A stretch of DNA of 20,106 nt from JASFTV01 sp050050615 (GTDB lineage: Bacteria; Desulfobacterota; DSM-4660; Desulfatiglandales; HGW-15), in NCBI GenBank assembly GCA_050050615.1, contig JASFTV010000017.1:1-20106 (forward strand), written 5' to 3'. The notes below the pieces were generated by a model. That model was not told where the DNA came from, did no database searches, and saw only the letters and a list, made by a program, of their open reading frames with translations. Of the stretch, positions 1 to 8,135 are shown piece after piece. Numbering within the stretch: the stretch's first letter is position 1; each line of letters starts with the position of its first letter. A program made the position numbers and the translations under genes.

Positions 1-1322
1 CCGGCATTTCGGCGACACGCTGGTTGGTTGGGGGGGGTGCCCGAGTGACAGTAAGTGAAATCAAAGCGGAGAGCGAGCTGGATTCAGGGCTGACGCATAA
101 AATTCGACAACTCGGGGCCATTTTGGAGACGGGAGCGCACAGAGAGGAGACCTTTTCAAACTCGGATCTCATCATCCTCAGCCCTGGGGTTCCTTTGGAC
201 ATCGCGCCTCTGGAGGCAGCCAGAGAGAAAGGCGTTCCCATCATGGGTGAGATGGAATTGGCCGCCCGATTGATGGATGTCCCTATTGTGGCTGTCACGG
301 GTACCAACGGCAAGTCAACTGTCACCGCTTTCTTGAGTGCCATGCTCAAAAAAGCAGGCTTCAAGGTATTCGTGGGAGGGAATATCGGGACGCCTCTCAT
401 GGATTATGCAGCGAGGAATTGGCAAGCGGACTACGCCGTGGTTGAGGTCAGCAGTTTCCAACTGGATACCATGGAAACATTCTGTCCCTTCATCTCGTTG
501 CTGCTGAATATCTCTCCAGATCATCTGGACAGATATCCCAGTTATGAGGCTTATGTTCATTCGAAGCTTAGGGTCGTTGAGAATCAGAGGCAAGGGCATT
601 ACGCCATATTCAACGATGATGATCCTGCCTTGAGCGGGTTTAGACCGTCTGGCGGGGTTTCGGTGCTGCGCTACGGGTCAGAAAAAAGGGAAAACCGCCA
701 GGCCTTCATGGATGGCAAAAGGATCGTCGCCCTTATACCCGGCATGAAGGCGTGTTCTTTTGATCTTGAGAAGTGCGCCCTTCCTGGGGGACATAACCTG
801 GAAAACCTCATGGGCGCAGTCCTCGGCGGTCTTGCTTTGCATGTCGAACCAAGGATCATTCAGGAAACGATTGCTAGCTTTCAGGGACTCCCCCACCGGC
901 TTGAGTTGGTGGCCCGGATCAGGGGGGTTGAATTCTACAATGATTCCAAAGCGACGAACGTGGAGGCGGCATCAAGGTCCGTTGCCAGTTTTGACCGACC
1001 GGTTATCCTCATTGCTGGAGGCCGCCATAAAGGTTCGGATTATTCGCCTCTTGTCAAGGTTGCGAAGGGGCGTGTGAAAAAGGCGGTATTTTTGGGTGAG
1101 GCAAAAGATCTTTTGGCGCAGGCCTTCAAAGGCGTCATTCTTTTCTCCTTTGCTGATAGCATGGAAGATGCCGTCTATCAGGCCTCTTCCTCAGCGATGC
1201 CTCAAGACGTGGTCCTTCTGGCTCCCGCATGCTCAAGCTTTGACATGTTCTCCGACTACGCCGAGAGAGGCGATACTTTCAAAGAGGCTGTAAAAAGATT
1301 CGGCCATGAAAGCGAGCCCTAA
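1..1322 (+). CDS. murD: UDP-N-acetylmuramoylalanine--D-glutamate ligase, 5' partial
   Basis: MurD adds D-glutamate to UDP-MurNAc-L-alanine in the cytoplasm, using ATP. The Mur-ligase P-loop TGTNGKST is at bases 297-320. Further on are the substrate-loop motif NISPDHLDRY, the central-domain motif HRLE and YNDSKATN, and the C-terminal RGDTFKEAV typical of the family. The reading frame is open back to base 3, where it encodes GISATRWLVGGGARVTVSE, matching the usual MurD N-terminal Rossmann segment. The TTG at base 24 is therefore internal and the true start lies before the window, probably about 15-20 codons upstream. The gene overlaps ftsW by 17 bases, which suggests translational coupling. Seen: motifs and open frame. 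Inferred: the missing N-terminus. Confidence 0.96.
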   Translation, partial: GISATRWLVGGGARVTVSEIKAESELDSGLTHKIRQLGAILETGAHREETFSNSDLIILSPGVPLDIAPLEAAREKGVPIMGEMELAARLMDVPIVAVTGTNGKSTVTAFLSAMLKKAGFKVFVGGNIGTPLMDYAARNWQADYAVVEVSSFQLDTMETFCPFISLLLNISPDHLDRYPSYEAYVHSKLRVVENQRQGHYAIFNDDDPALSGFRPSGGVSVLRYGSEKRENRQAFMDGKRIVALIPGMKACSFDLEKCALPGGHNLENLMGAVLGGLALHVEPRIIQETIASFQGLPHRLELVARIRGVEFYNDSKATNVEAASRSVASFDRPVILIAGGRHKGSDYSPLVKVAKGRVKKAVFLGEAKDLLAQAFKGVILFSFADSMEDAVYQASSSAMPQDVVLLAPACSSFDMFSDYAERGDTFKEAVKRFGHESEP

Positions 1323-2409
1323 AGAACATTCTGGGTATGATTACTTGCTCCTGATTCCCACCCTTCTGTTGCTGGGGTTTGGACTGGTGGCTATCTACAG
1401 TGCCAGTTCCTTTCTAGCCGAACACAGAATGGGGGATAGTTACTATTTCCTCAAGAGACAGGGTGTGTCTTGTCTGCTGGGTCTTTGTTTTATGATATTC
1501 GCAAAGAACATTCCGGCCACCGTATACCGGAAGCTTGTTTATCCGCTTCTTTTTGTCAGTTTGGCCCTGCTGGGCCTGCTCCTTGTTCCTGGAATAGGCG
1601 TAAAAGTCGGTGGCGCCAGTCGATGGCTGCGTTTTGCAGGCTATTCTTTCCAACCATCAGAGTTAGCAAAGCTGTCCCTGGCTATCTACATCGCTTACTC
1701 ATTAGCAAAAAAAGGCCCCAATATCGCCTTTTTTTCGAAAGGGGTTCTGCCCCATCTGATTGTGACGGGGATCTTCATGACGCTGATCACGCTTCAACCC
1801 GATCTGGGAACCTCTATCATCATAGGATGCTGGTTTTTTATTCTGCTTTTCGTGGGGGGCGTCAAGCTTTTTCATCTTATCGGTCTTGTTCTTTGCGCCA
1901 TGCCGGTCCTCTTGTGGCTTATCTGGAGGATGGACTATCGGTTGAAGCGCTGGCAGGCTTTTCTTAACCCCTGGGAAGACCCCCAGGGACTCGGCTTTCA
2001 GATTGTTAATTCCTTTTTGGCTTTTGGCTCAGGAGGCATCTTCGGTGTGGGTCTCGGAAATAGCAAGCAAAAACTCTTCTATTTGCCGGAGCCCCATACG
2101 GATTTCATCCTCTCGGTCGTGGCTGAAGAACTCGGTCTTGTAGGATTGGCAACCCTCGTTATGCTCTTCGGCATTCTGATCATGCGTGGCATCAAGATAG
2201 CACTTGATGCGCCTGATCTTTACAGTAGCTATGTGGCCTTAGGCATCAGCAGTTTCATTGGGCTGCAGGTTCTGATCAACATGGGAGTGGTGATGGGCCT
2301 GCTCCCCACAAAAGGGCTGACACTGCCACTGATCAGCTATGGAGGCTCATCCCTGGTGATCAGTCTTTTGAGTATTGGGATACTTCTCAACATCTCCTCA
2401 AGGCGATGA
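1306..2409 (+). CDS. ftsW: Septal peptidoglycan polymerase FtsW (SEDS family)
   Basis: FtsW is the SEDS-family glycosyltransferase that polymerises lipid II at the division septum together with a class B penicillin-binding protein. The 367-residue protein is almost entirely hydrophobic, with about ten membrane segments. It carries the family motifs PEPHTDFILSVVAEELG (around residue 262) and KGLTLPLISYGGSS (around residue 337). The start ATG lies inside the last codons of murD, and the stop overlaps the murG start as ATGA, so expression is probably coupled at both ends. RodA is the alternative SEDS member. The dcw position between murD and murG strongly favours FtsW. Confidence 0.96.
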   Translation: MKASPKEHSGYDYLLLIPTLLLLGFGLVAIYSASSFLAEHRMGDSYYFLKRQGVSCLLGLCFMIFAKNIPATVYRKLVYPLLFVSLALLGLLLVPGIGVKVGGASRWLRFAGYSFQPSELAKLSLAIYIAYSLAKKGPNIAFFSKGVLPHLIVTGIFMTLITLQPDLGTSIIIGCWFFILLFVGGVKLFHLIGLVLCAMPVLLWLIWRMDYRLKRWQAFLNPWEDPQGLGFQIVNSFLAFGSGGIFGVGLGNSKQKLFYLPEPHTDFILSVVAEELGLVGLATLVMLFGILIMRGIKIALDAPDLYSSYVALGISSFIGLQVLINMGVVMGLLPTKGLTLPLISYGGSSLVISLLSIGILLNISSRR

Positions 2410-3530
2410 GGGATCCAAAGGAGGAAAAAGAGAGGACGCTGCGAATCATCATTGCTGGCGGTGGTACGGGAGGTCATCTTTTCCCCGGTGTCGCCGTTGC
2501 GATGGAGATGTGCAGGAGATACGAGGACGCGAAGATCCTCTTTGTCACAGGAGAACGGAAGATGGAATCTGAGATACTGAGCCGCTCTGGATTTCTTCAG
2601 GCTTCGATCGCGGTGGAAGGGATCAAAGGCCGGGGATGGAAAAAGGGGGCGATGGTCGTCTTGAAATTACCGTGGGGCTTTCTTCAGTCCATGATGATCA
2701 TCAAGAGGTTTTCCCCACGTCTCGTTCTTGGTGTGGGAGGGTATTCCTCTGGACCCGTCTGCCTTGCGGCCAGGATGATGGGCATACCTTCCGCGGTTCA
2801 TGAGCAGAACTCCTTCCCAGGTCTAACAAACCGCCTGTTATGCAAGCGAGTGGACCGGGTGTTCATCGCTTTTGAGGAGAGTAGAGCGCATTTCCCGGGG
2901 GGCTCTCTTTTCCTGACCGGAAATCCGATTCGCGAAGCACTTCTCAAGGAGAAAGCACCTGAAGAGAGAAGGGATACGGGCTTCACTGTCTTGGTTATGG
3001 GTGGAAGCCAGGGGGCACGTGCGATCAATGAAGCCTTTGTGGAATCGCTTGCGATCTTGAGAAATAGGGGGCGAGACCCGGTGGTGATTCATCAGACCGG
3101 GGAGAGAGATTACAGCCGGGTATTGGAGGCTTACAGGCAGAGGGGTCTCGAGGGAAAAGTCACCCCTTTTATTCAGGAGATGGCAGACGCTTACAACCGG
3201 GCAAATATCGTTGTGAGCAGGGCGGGCGCAAGCACAGTTTCCGAGTTGGCCGCCTTGGGCAAGCCTTCCATCCTGATACCGTATCCCCATGCAGCCAACA
3301 GGCACCAAGAGACCAATGCGGGTGTGCTTGTTCAGGTCGGCGGTGCGGAGATGGTGCTTCAGAAGAATTTGAGTGGTGAGGGTCTGGCAGATCTCCTGAT
3401 GAGATATATGGATGATAGGGTAGCCCTTCAAAAGATGGGAGACGCGGCAAGGCGTGTTGGGAGACCTGATGCGGCTCGGGTCATTGCAGACCTGTTGATG
3501 GATATGATTGAAGATGCGGACTTTCGGTAA
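2406..3530 (+). CDS. murG: UDP-GlcNAc--lipid I N-acetylglucosamine transferase MurG
   Basis: MurG transfers GlcNAc from UDP-GlcNAc to lipid I on the inner face of the membrane, producing lipid II. It is a GT-B fold, family GT28 enzyme. Visible motifs are the N-terminal glycine-rich loop GGGTGGHLFPG (residues 18-28), GVGGYSSGP, HEQNSFPGLTNRLL, the second-domain loop GGSQGARAINE, HQTGERD, and the UDP-sugar binding stretch RAGASTVSELAALGKPSI followed by PYPHAANRHQ. The 374 residues fit the family. The start ATG overlaps the ftsW stop (ATGA), with AAGG just upstream. The N-terminus carries a charged extension of about 11 residues before the first strand, which is not unusual. Confidence 0.97.
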   Translation: MRDPKEEKERTLRIIIAGGGTGGHLFPGVAVAMEMCRRYEDAKILFVTGERKMESEILSRSGFLQASIAVEGIKGRGWKKGAMVVLKLPWGFLQSMMIIKRFSPRLVLGVGGYSSGPVCLAARMMGIPSAVHEQNSFPGLTNRLLCKRVDRVFIAFEESRAHFPGGSLFLTGNPIREALLKEKAPEERRDTGFTVLVMGGSQGARAINEAFVESLAILRNRGRDPVVIHQTGERDYSRVLEAYRQRGLEGKVTPFIQEMADAYNRANIVVSRAGASTVSELAALGKPSILIPYPHAANRHQETNAGVLVQVGGAEMVLQKNLSGEGLADLLMRYMDDRVALQKMGDAARRVGRPDAARVIADLLMDMIEDADFR

Positions 3531-4896
3531 GGCCAAGCACATTCACTTTGTGGGCATCGGTGGTATCGGCATGAGCGGAATCGCCGAGCTCCTGCTCAAT
3601 CTCGGCTATGAAGTGAGTGGATCGGACCTTAAAGACTCAGCGGTTACCAAGCGCCTCTCCGATCTTGGGGGAAAAATCTTCACGGGCCACAGCAAGGAAA
3701 ATATCGAAGGGGCGGATGTGGTCGTATACTCCTCCGCTGTGCCCGATGACAATCCTGAAATCGGTGAAGCCAGGGAAAGATACATTCCGGTCATCCCGAG
3801 GGCCGAGATGCTGGCGGAATTGATGCGGCTGAAATACGGTGTCGCGGTTGCGGGAGCGCACGGAAAAACCACCACCACATCCATGATTGCCTCCATTCTA
3901 ATGAGCGGCAACCTTGATCCTACTGTGGTCATTGGTGGAAGGCTGGACATCTGGGGTGGATCCAATGCGAAGTTGGGCCAGGGTGAGTTCCTGGTGGCCG
4001 AGTCGGATGAAAGCGATGGCTCTTTCATGGTTCTCTCCCCCACCATCGGCGTTGTGACCCATATCGACTATGAACACATGGACTACTACGGGAACATCGA
4101 GGCGGTACGGGATGTTTTTGTCAGCTTCATAAACAAAATCCCCTTCTATGGTCTGGCTGTCCTGTGTCTGGACAACGAAGAGATTCAAGGGATTATTCCT
4201 CATCTGAAGAAGAGGTATCTCACCTACGGCATGAGCTCCCAGGCCGATCTAAGGGCTAAAGATATTGAGAGCAGTGAGCTGCAGACAGGGTTCGAAGTCG
4301 TGTATCAGAATCGGTCCTTGGGCCGGGTTGTTGTGGGTATGCCGGGCAATCACAATGTCCTCAATGCCCTTGCAGCGATAGGTGTCGGTCTTGAGCTGGA
4401 CGTCGGCATGGCGGACATCAAAAAGGGTCTAAAAGATTTGGGTGGGCTGGCAAGACGGTTTCAGCTCAAAGGCGAAAAGAACAGCGTCCTTGTTCTTGAT
4501 GACTATGGCCACCACCCTACGGAGATTTCAGCCACACTGGAAACAGCGAGAGGGTGCTGGCCGGAAAGACGCCTTGTGGTCGTTTTTCAACCGCACAGAT
4601 ACAGTCGAACCAAGTTGCTGTTTGATCGTTTTGTCATCTGTTTCAACCATGCAGATGTACTCATTGTGACCCCCATATATTCGGCAGGCGAGCCTCCGAT
4701 TGAAGGGGTGGATGCGGCATGGCTATACCGAGGCATAAAGGAACATGGGCATAAGGATGTTATGCTGTGTGAGGATCAGGACGAGATCTTGGAGTTCCTT
4801 TTGGGACTGATCCGTCCTGGAGATGTGGTTATGACCCTTGGGGCGGGAAACGTTCATCGTGTCGCCGACAGGCTGCTGGAGAGGCTAGGGCGATGA
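3514..4896 (+). CDS. murC: UDP-N-acetylmuramate--L-alanine ligase
   Basis: MurC attaches the first residue of the stem peptide, L-alanine, to UDP-MurNAc. Motifs in order are the N-terminal Rossmann loop FVGIGGIGMSG, the ATP P-loop AGAHGKTTTT, DESDGSF, a THIDYEHMDYYG segment, the NHNVLNALAAI central motif, and YGHHPTEI with FQPHRYSRTK in the C-terminal domain. Length is 460 residues, normal for the family. The frame also allows a TTG two codons earlier (3508). I chose the ATG at 3514 because no strong ribosome site favours the TTG. Either start overlaps the end of murG by about 17-23 bases, consistent with coupling. Confidence 0.96.
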   Translation: MRTFGKAKHIHFVGIGGIGMSGIAELLLNLGYEVSGSDLKDSAVTKRLSDLGGKIFTGHSKENIEGADVVVYSSAVPDDNPEIGEARERYIPVIPRAEMLAELMRLKYGVAVAGAHGKTTTTSMIASILMSGNLDPTVVIGGRLDIWGGSNAKLGQGEFLVAESDESDGSFMVLSPTIGVVTHIDYEHMDYYGNIEAVRDVFVSFINKIPFYGLAVLCLDNEEIQGIIPHLKKRYLTYGMSSQADLRAKDIESSELQTGFEVVYQNRSLGRVVVGMPGNHNVLNALAAIGVGLELDVGMADIKKGLKDLGGLARRFQLKGEKNSVLVLDDYGHHPTEISATLETARGCWPERRLVVVFQPHRYSRTKLLFDRFVICFNHADVLIVTPIYSAGEPPIEGVDAAWLYRGIKEHGHKDVMLCEDQDEILEFLLGLIRPGDVVMTLGAGNVHRVADRLLERLGR

Positions 4897-4956
4897 GATA
4901 AGAGAAGGTTTGGGAGATGACCGTAGTCTCTCGCATCGGGCCATGGGGAGTCTATG

Positions 4957-5868
4957 ATGGATGAAGGGCAACGACAGGCACTCGCCGGGATCGCTCCCAA
5001 AGGCATCCAATTCGATTGCCCTATGGCGCAATACACGACCTTCCGCGTGGGAGGGAAGGTGGAGGCGCTTTGCTTCATTGAGACGTTGAATGATCTCCGA
5101 GCGGTGGTTTGCTATGTCACGGAAGAGGGAATCCCATATCTGGTCGTCGGGAGAGGGAGCAATCTTCTGGTGAGAGATGGCGGTTTCAAAGGGGTCGTCT
5201 TCATGCTCCGGGGGAATCTGGCAAGCATCGAAAAGAGCGGCAAAACAGAGGGAATGATAGTGAGCGGAGGGGGGGTCACCATCGTTGAGCTGTTGAACTA
5301 TTGCCGTGAGAAAGGGTTGGGCGGACTGGAATTCCTAGCCGGCATCCCCGGTACTGTGGGAGGCGCCGTGGCCATGAATGCAGGTGCTTGGGGGAAGGAT
5401 ATCGGGAGCAGGGTTCAGCAAGTTCAGATGATTACGGAGCACGGGGAATTGGTGACAAGAGAACGTTCAGAGCTCCTTTTTTCTTACAGGGCGCTATCCA
5501 TTCCGGAGGGGACGGTGATCACAAAAGTCAGATTTGAATTGGATCGTGAAAGGTCGGACATCGTTGCTGCCAGGATGGCAGGATATCTAAAGGAGCGAAA
5601 AGCGAGACAGCCTCTGGAATATCCCAGTGGTGGATCTGTCTTCAAAAATCCCCCCGATGATTATGCCGGCCGACTTATTGAAATGGCCGGTTTGAAAGGG
5701 AAAAAGATAGGCGGGGCCATGATTTCGCCCAAACACGGAAACTTTATCGTCAACACGGGCGGGGCCAAAGCGGAAGATATCTTGGCCCTAATGAATCTCG
5801 CTCAACGGAAGGTGAGGAAAGCGGCAGGCATAGAGCTTGAACTGGAAATAAAGGTTGTGGGCGAATAG
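4957..5868 (+). CDS. murB: UDP-N-acetylenolpyruvoylglucosamine reductase
   Basis: MurB is the FAD- and NADPH-dependent enzyme that reduces UDP-GlcNAc-enolpyruvate to UDP-MurNAc. Visible motifs are YTTFRVGGKVE and the FAD-binding GRGSNLLVRDGG. These are followed by GLEFLAGIPGTVGGAVAMN and FSYRA, then GGSVFKNP with the likely catalytic serine, and GGAMISPKHGNFIVN. At 303 residues with a compact layout it resembles the shorter type II MurB. Two ATGs are adjacent at 4954 and 4957. I prefer the second because GGGGAG at 4945-4950 is then six bases away rather than three. A 57-base gap separates it from murC, and a 15-codon open frame (4917-4964) overlaps its start. Confidence 0.95.
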   Translation: MDEGQRQALAGIAPKGIQFDCPMAQYTTFRVGGKVEALCFIETLNDLRAVVCYVTEEGIPYLVVGRGSNLLVRDGGFKGVVFMLRGNLASIEKSGKTEGMIVSGGGVTIVELLNYCREKGLGGLEFLAGIPGTVGGAVAMNAGAWGKDIGSRVQQVQMITEHGELVTRERSELLFSYRALSIPEGTVITKVRFELDRERSDIVAARMAGYLKERKARQPLEYPSGGSVFKNPPDDYAGRLIEMAGLKGKKIGGAMISPKHGNFIVNTGGAKAEDILALMNLAQRKVRKAAGIELELEIKVVGE

Positions 5869-6020
5869 CGTGGATCTCCTCAAAGGCACACGTGGCCTTG
5901 CAATGTTTTGGTGAAATCTCCTCCCCCCTAACATGCGCCTACCACTGCGTGGCACGAGGGAACGGGCGGAGTAACAGAGCATTCTGGGAAGTGTTATGAC
6001 CATCTGTTTAGAGGCTTGTG

Positions 6021-6845
6021 ATGAAGCGTCGATCGGTTTTGACTCGGCAGGTAGCTAAGAAAAAGAAGCGCGGGATGCTTTCAAAGGTCTGGAACGCATT
6101 TCGTTTGATCGGCTCCTGCTTTGTCAGGATCTCCTTTGTGGTGACAGGGGGGGTTGTCATAAGCCTTGCTTTTTTGTCGCTGTACGGATATTTGCTCACA
6201 TCTCCTTACATCAGACTCGAAACAGTTGTCTTTCAGGGGATTGACGGCGAGTTGAAAGACGAGCTTCTTCAAATGTGCAACCTGAACTTTGAATTGAGCC
6301 TGCTGGCGGTCAACCTCACTGAGTTAAGGCAGAGCCTTGAAAAACACCCATGGATCAGTTCGGTCAATCTAGAAAAGCGTTTTCCCCATACTTTGGTGAT
6401 CCGGGCAGAAAAAGAGGAGCCCTGGGCGATCGTTGCCATGGAGAGCAAGCTCTATTACATCAACCGATGGGGAAAAATCTTCAAAGAGACGCATGAGACG
6501 GACAGTCTAGATTACCCGGTTATCACCGGCATCTCTAAAGGCGGAAATGGCAGGGAAAAAGACGTGGATCGTGCGGTTCAGGTATTAAGGATCCTTGAAT
6601 CAGAGAAGGCGCCTTGGTCTCTGGATAATCTTTCCGAGGTCCATCTCAAAAAGGACAGGCAGGTTTCACTCTATTTCTCTTTTCTACCGGCGGTCATCAG
6701 ATTAAATGGAACTGATCTGGCCATGAGAATGGGTGATCTGAAAAAGGTGGTGGAGCACCTGAACAGCACGGGTCGCATTCACATGGTGAGAAGCATCAAT
6801 CTAAATTATGACGCAGGTGCCGCGGTATCGTTCAAGAAAGGGTAG
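6021..6845 (+). CDS. ftsQ: Cell division protein FtsQ
   Basis: FtsQ is a bitopic inner-membrane divisome protein linking early cytoplasmic and late periplasmic components. The protein has a basic cytoplasmic N-terminus (RQVAKKKKRG), one membrane segment around residues 35-60, then a POTRA domain. Signs of the POTRA domain are YIRLETVVFQGI, LEKHPWISSVNLEKRFPHTLVI, EEPWAIV and YYINRWGKIF. A beta domain follows. At 274 residues it has family-typical size, and sequence conservation is low, as expected for FtsQ. A GTG directly precedes the ATG. I chose the ATG at 6021 because GAGG at 6011-6014 lies six bases upstream. A 150-base gap separates it from murB, and ddl, often found there, is absent. 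Confidence 0.93.
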   Translation: MKRRSVLTRQVAKKKKRGMLSKVWNAFRLIGSCFVRISFVVTGGVVISLAFLSLYGYLLTSPYIRLETVVFQGIDGELKDELLQMCNLNFELSLLAVNLTELRQSLEKHPWISSVNLEKRFPHTLVIRAEKEEPWAIVAMESKLYYINRWGKIFKETHETDSLDYPVITGISKGGNGREKDVDRAVQVLRILESEKAPWSLDNLSEVHLKKDRQVSLYFSFLPAVIRLNGTDLAMRMGDLKKVVEHLNSTGRIHMVRSINLNYDAGAAVSFKKG

Positions 6846-6874
6846 AAAGAGAGTGTTCATAAAAGGACAAAATC

Positions 6875-8098
6875 ATGGCTGAAGAGATCATTGTCGGTTT
6901 GGATATTGGAACGACCAAGATCTGCGCGGTAGTCGGTGAGGTGCGACCTGATGCGACAGAGATCATCGGTATTGGCAGTCATCCGTCCGAAGGTCTCCGA
7001 AAGGGCGTGGTCATCAACATCGAAAAGACGGTGAATTCAATCAAAGAAGCGATCGAAGAAGCAGAGACCATGGCAGGTTGTGAAATAGGCTCTGTTTATG
7101 CCGGGATCGCAGGCGGGCACATCAAGGGATTCAATAGCCACGGGGTGATCGCCTTAAAAGAAAAGGAGGTTACGAAGAAAGATATCGAAAGGGTCATTGA
7201 AGCGGCCAGCGCGGTGGCGATCCCTATGGATCGTGAAGTGATCCATGTCCTAACCCAGGAGTTTATTGTGGATGACCAGAATGGGATCAGCGATCCTGTT
7301 GGCATGTCAGGTGTTCGAATGGAAGCAAAGATTCATATCGTCACGGGAGCCGTAACCTCTGCGCAGAACATTATCAAATGCGCAAACAGGGCTGGTTTGG
7401 ATGTCTGCGATATTGTGCTCCAATCCTTGGCATCCAGTGAGTCGGTGCTCACTGATGAAGAGCGCAACCTAGGTGTGGCTCTTCTTGATTTCGGTGGAGG
7501 AACAACCGACTTGGCCGTTTTCTCACGTGGCACGATCAAGCATACGTCTGTTTTGGCTCTCGGAGGGGACAACCTCACCTATGATATTTCTATCGGCCTG
7601 AGGACACCCATGGTAGAGGCAGAGAGGATCAAGATAAAGTATGGATGTGCTCTCTCGTCCATGATCGGTAAGGATGAGACTATCGAGGTGCCCGGCGTTG
7701 GGGGCAGGGAGTCAAGGGTCCTGTCCAGGGAGATCTTGGGAGAGATAATGGAACCGAGAGTGGAGGAGATCTTTACCCTTATTCATAATGAGCTAATCCG
7801 TTCAGGATACGAGGATATGATCAATTCGGGCGTTGTTGTCACAGGAGGTTCTGCTGAGCTTCCCGGGATTCCGGAGATGGCGGAGCAGATATTCAATTCC
7901 CCTTCGAGAACGGGCTTTCCCCAATGGATCAGCGGGCTGGTCGAGGTGGTGAACAAACCGATGTATGCGACAGCTGTCGGCCTTGTTCTTTACGGCGCAA
8001 AAAGGATCAAGGAGGGAAAAAAGTTTCGCATAAGGGATACAAACATCTTCGGCCGTGTCATGGAAAGAATGAAAAGATGGTTTAAGGACGTCATCTAA
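6875..8098 (+). CDS. ftsA: Cell division protein FtsA
   Basis: FtsA is an actin-like ATPase that anchors FtsZ filaments to the membrane. The 407-residue protein shows the actin-fold nucleotide motifs in order: GLDIGTTKICAVVGE at the N-terminus (phosphate 1), LDFGGGTTDLAVF near residue 207 (phosphate 2) and VVVTGGSAELPGI near residue 325 (adenosine). The last 15 residues (GRVMERMKRWFKDVI) form a candidate amphipathic helix like the known FtsA membrane-targeting sequence. AAAAGGA lies upstream of the ATG. The gene sits 29 bases after ftsQ and 37 before ftsZ, the usual division trio. Confidence 0.97.
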   Translation: MAEEIIVGLDIGTTKICAVVGEVRPDATEIIGIGSHPSEGLRKGVVINIEKTVNSIKEAIEEAETMAGCEIGSVYAGIAGGHIKGFNSHGVIALKEKEVTKKDIERVIEAASAVAIPMDREVIHVLTQEFIVDDQNGISDPVGMSGVRMEAKIHIVTGAVTSAQNIIKCANRAGLDVCDIVLQSLASSESVLTDEERNLGVALLDFGGGTTDLAVFSRGTIKHTSVLALGGDNLTYDISIGLRTPMVEAERIKIKYGCALSSMIGKDETIEVPGVGGRESRVLSREILGEIMEPRVEEIFTLIHNELIRSGYEDMINSGVVVTGGSAELPGIPEMAEQIFNSPSRTGFPQWISGLVEVVNKPMYATAVGLVLYGAKRIKEGKKFRIRDTNIFGRVMERMKRWFKDVI

Positions 8099-8135
8099 CA
8101 GCCATTTTCAGGCTGAATAGAGAGGAGGGACATGT

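Noticed and set aside
24..26. TTG as the start of murD
   Set aside because: The frame is open to the window edge and encodes the expected N-terminal MurD Rossmann residues, so the gene is simply cut by the window.
2838..3542. Long minus-strand open frame (234 codons) opposite murG
   Set aside because: murG is complete and well conserved in the opposite strand. The antisense translation shows no domain pattern and no ribosome site.
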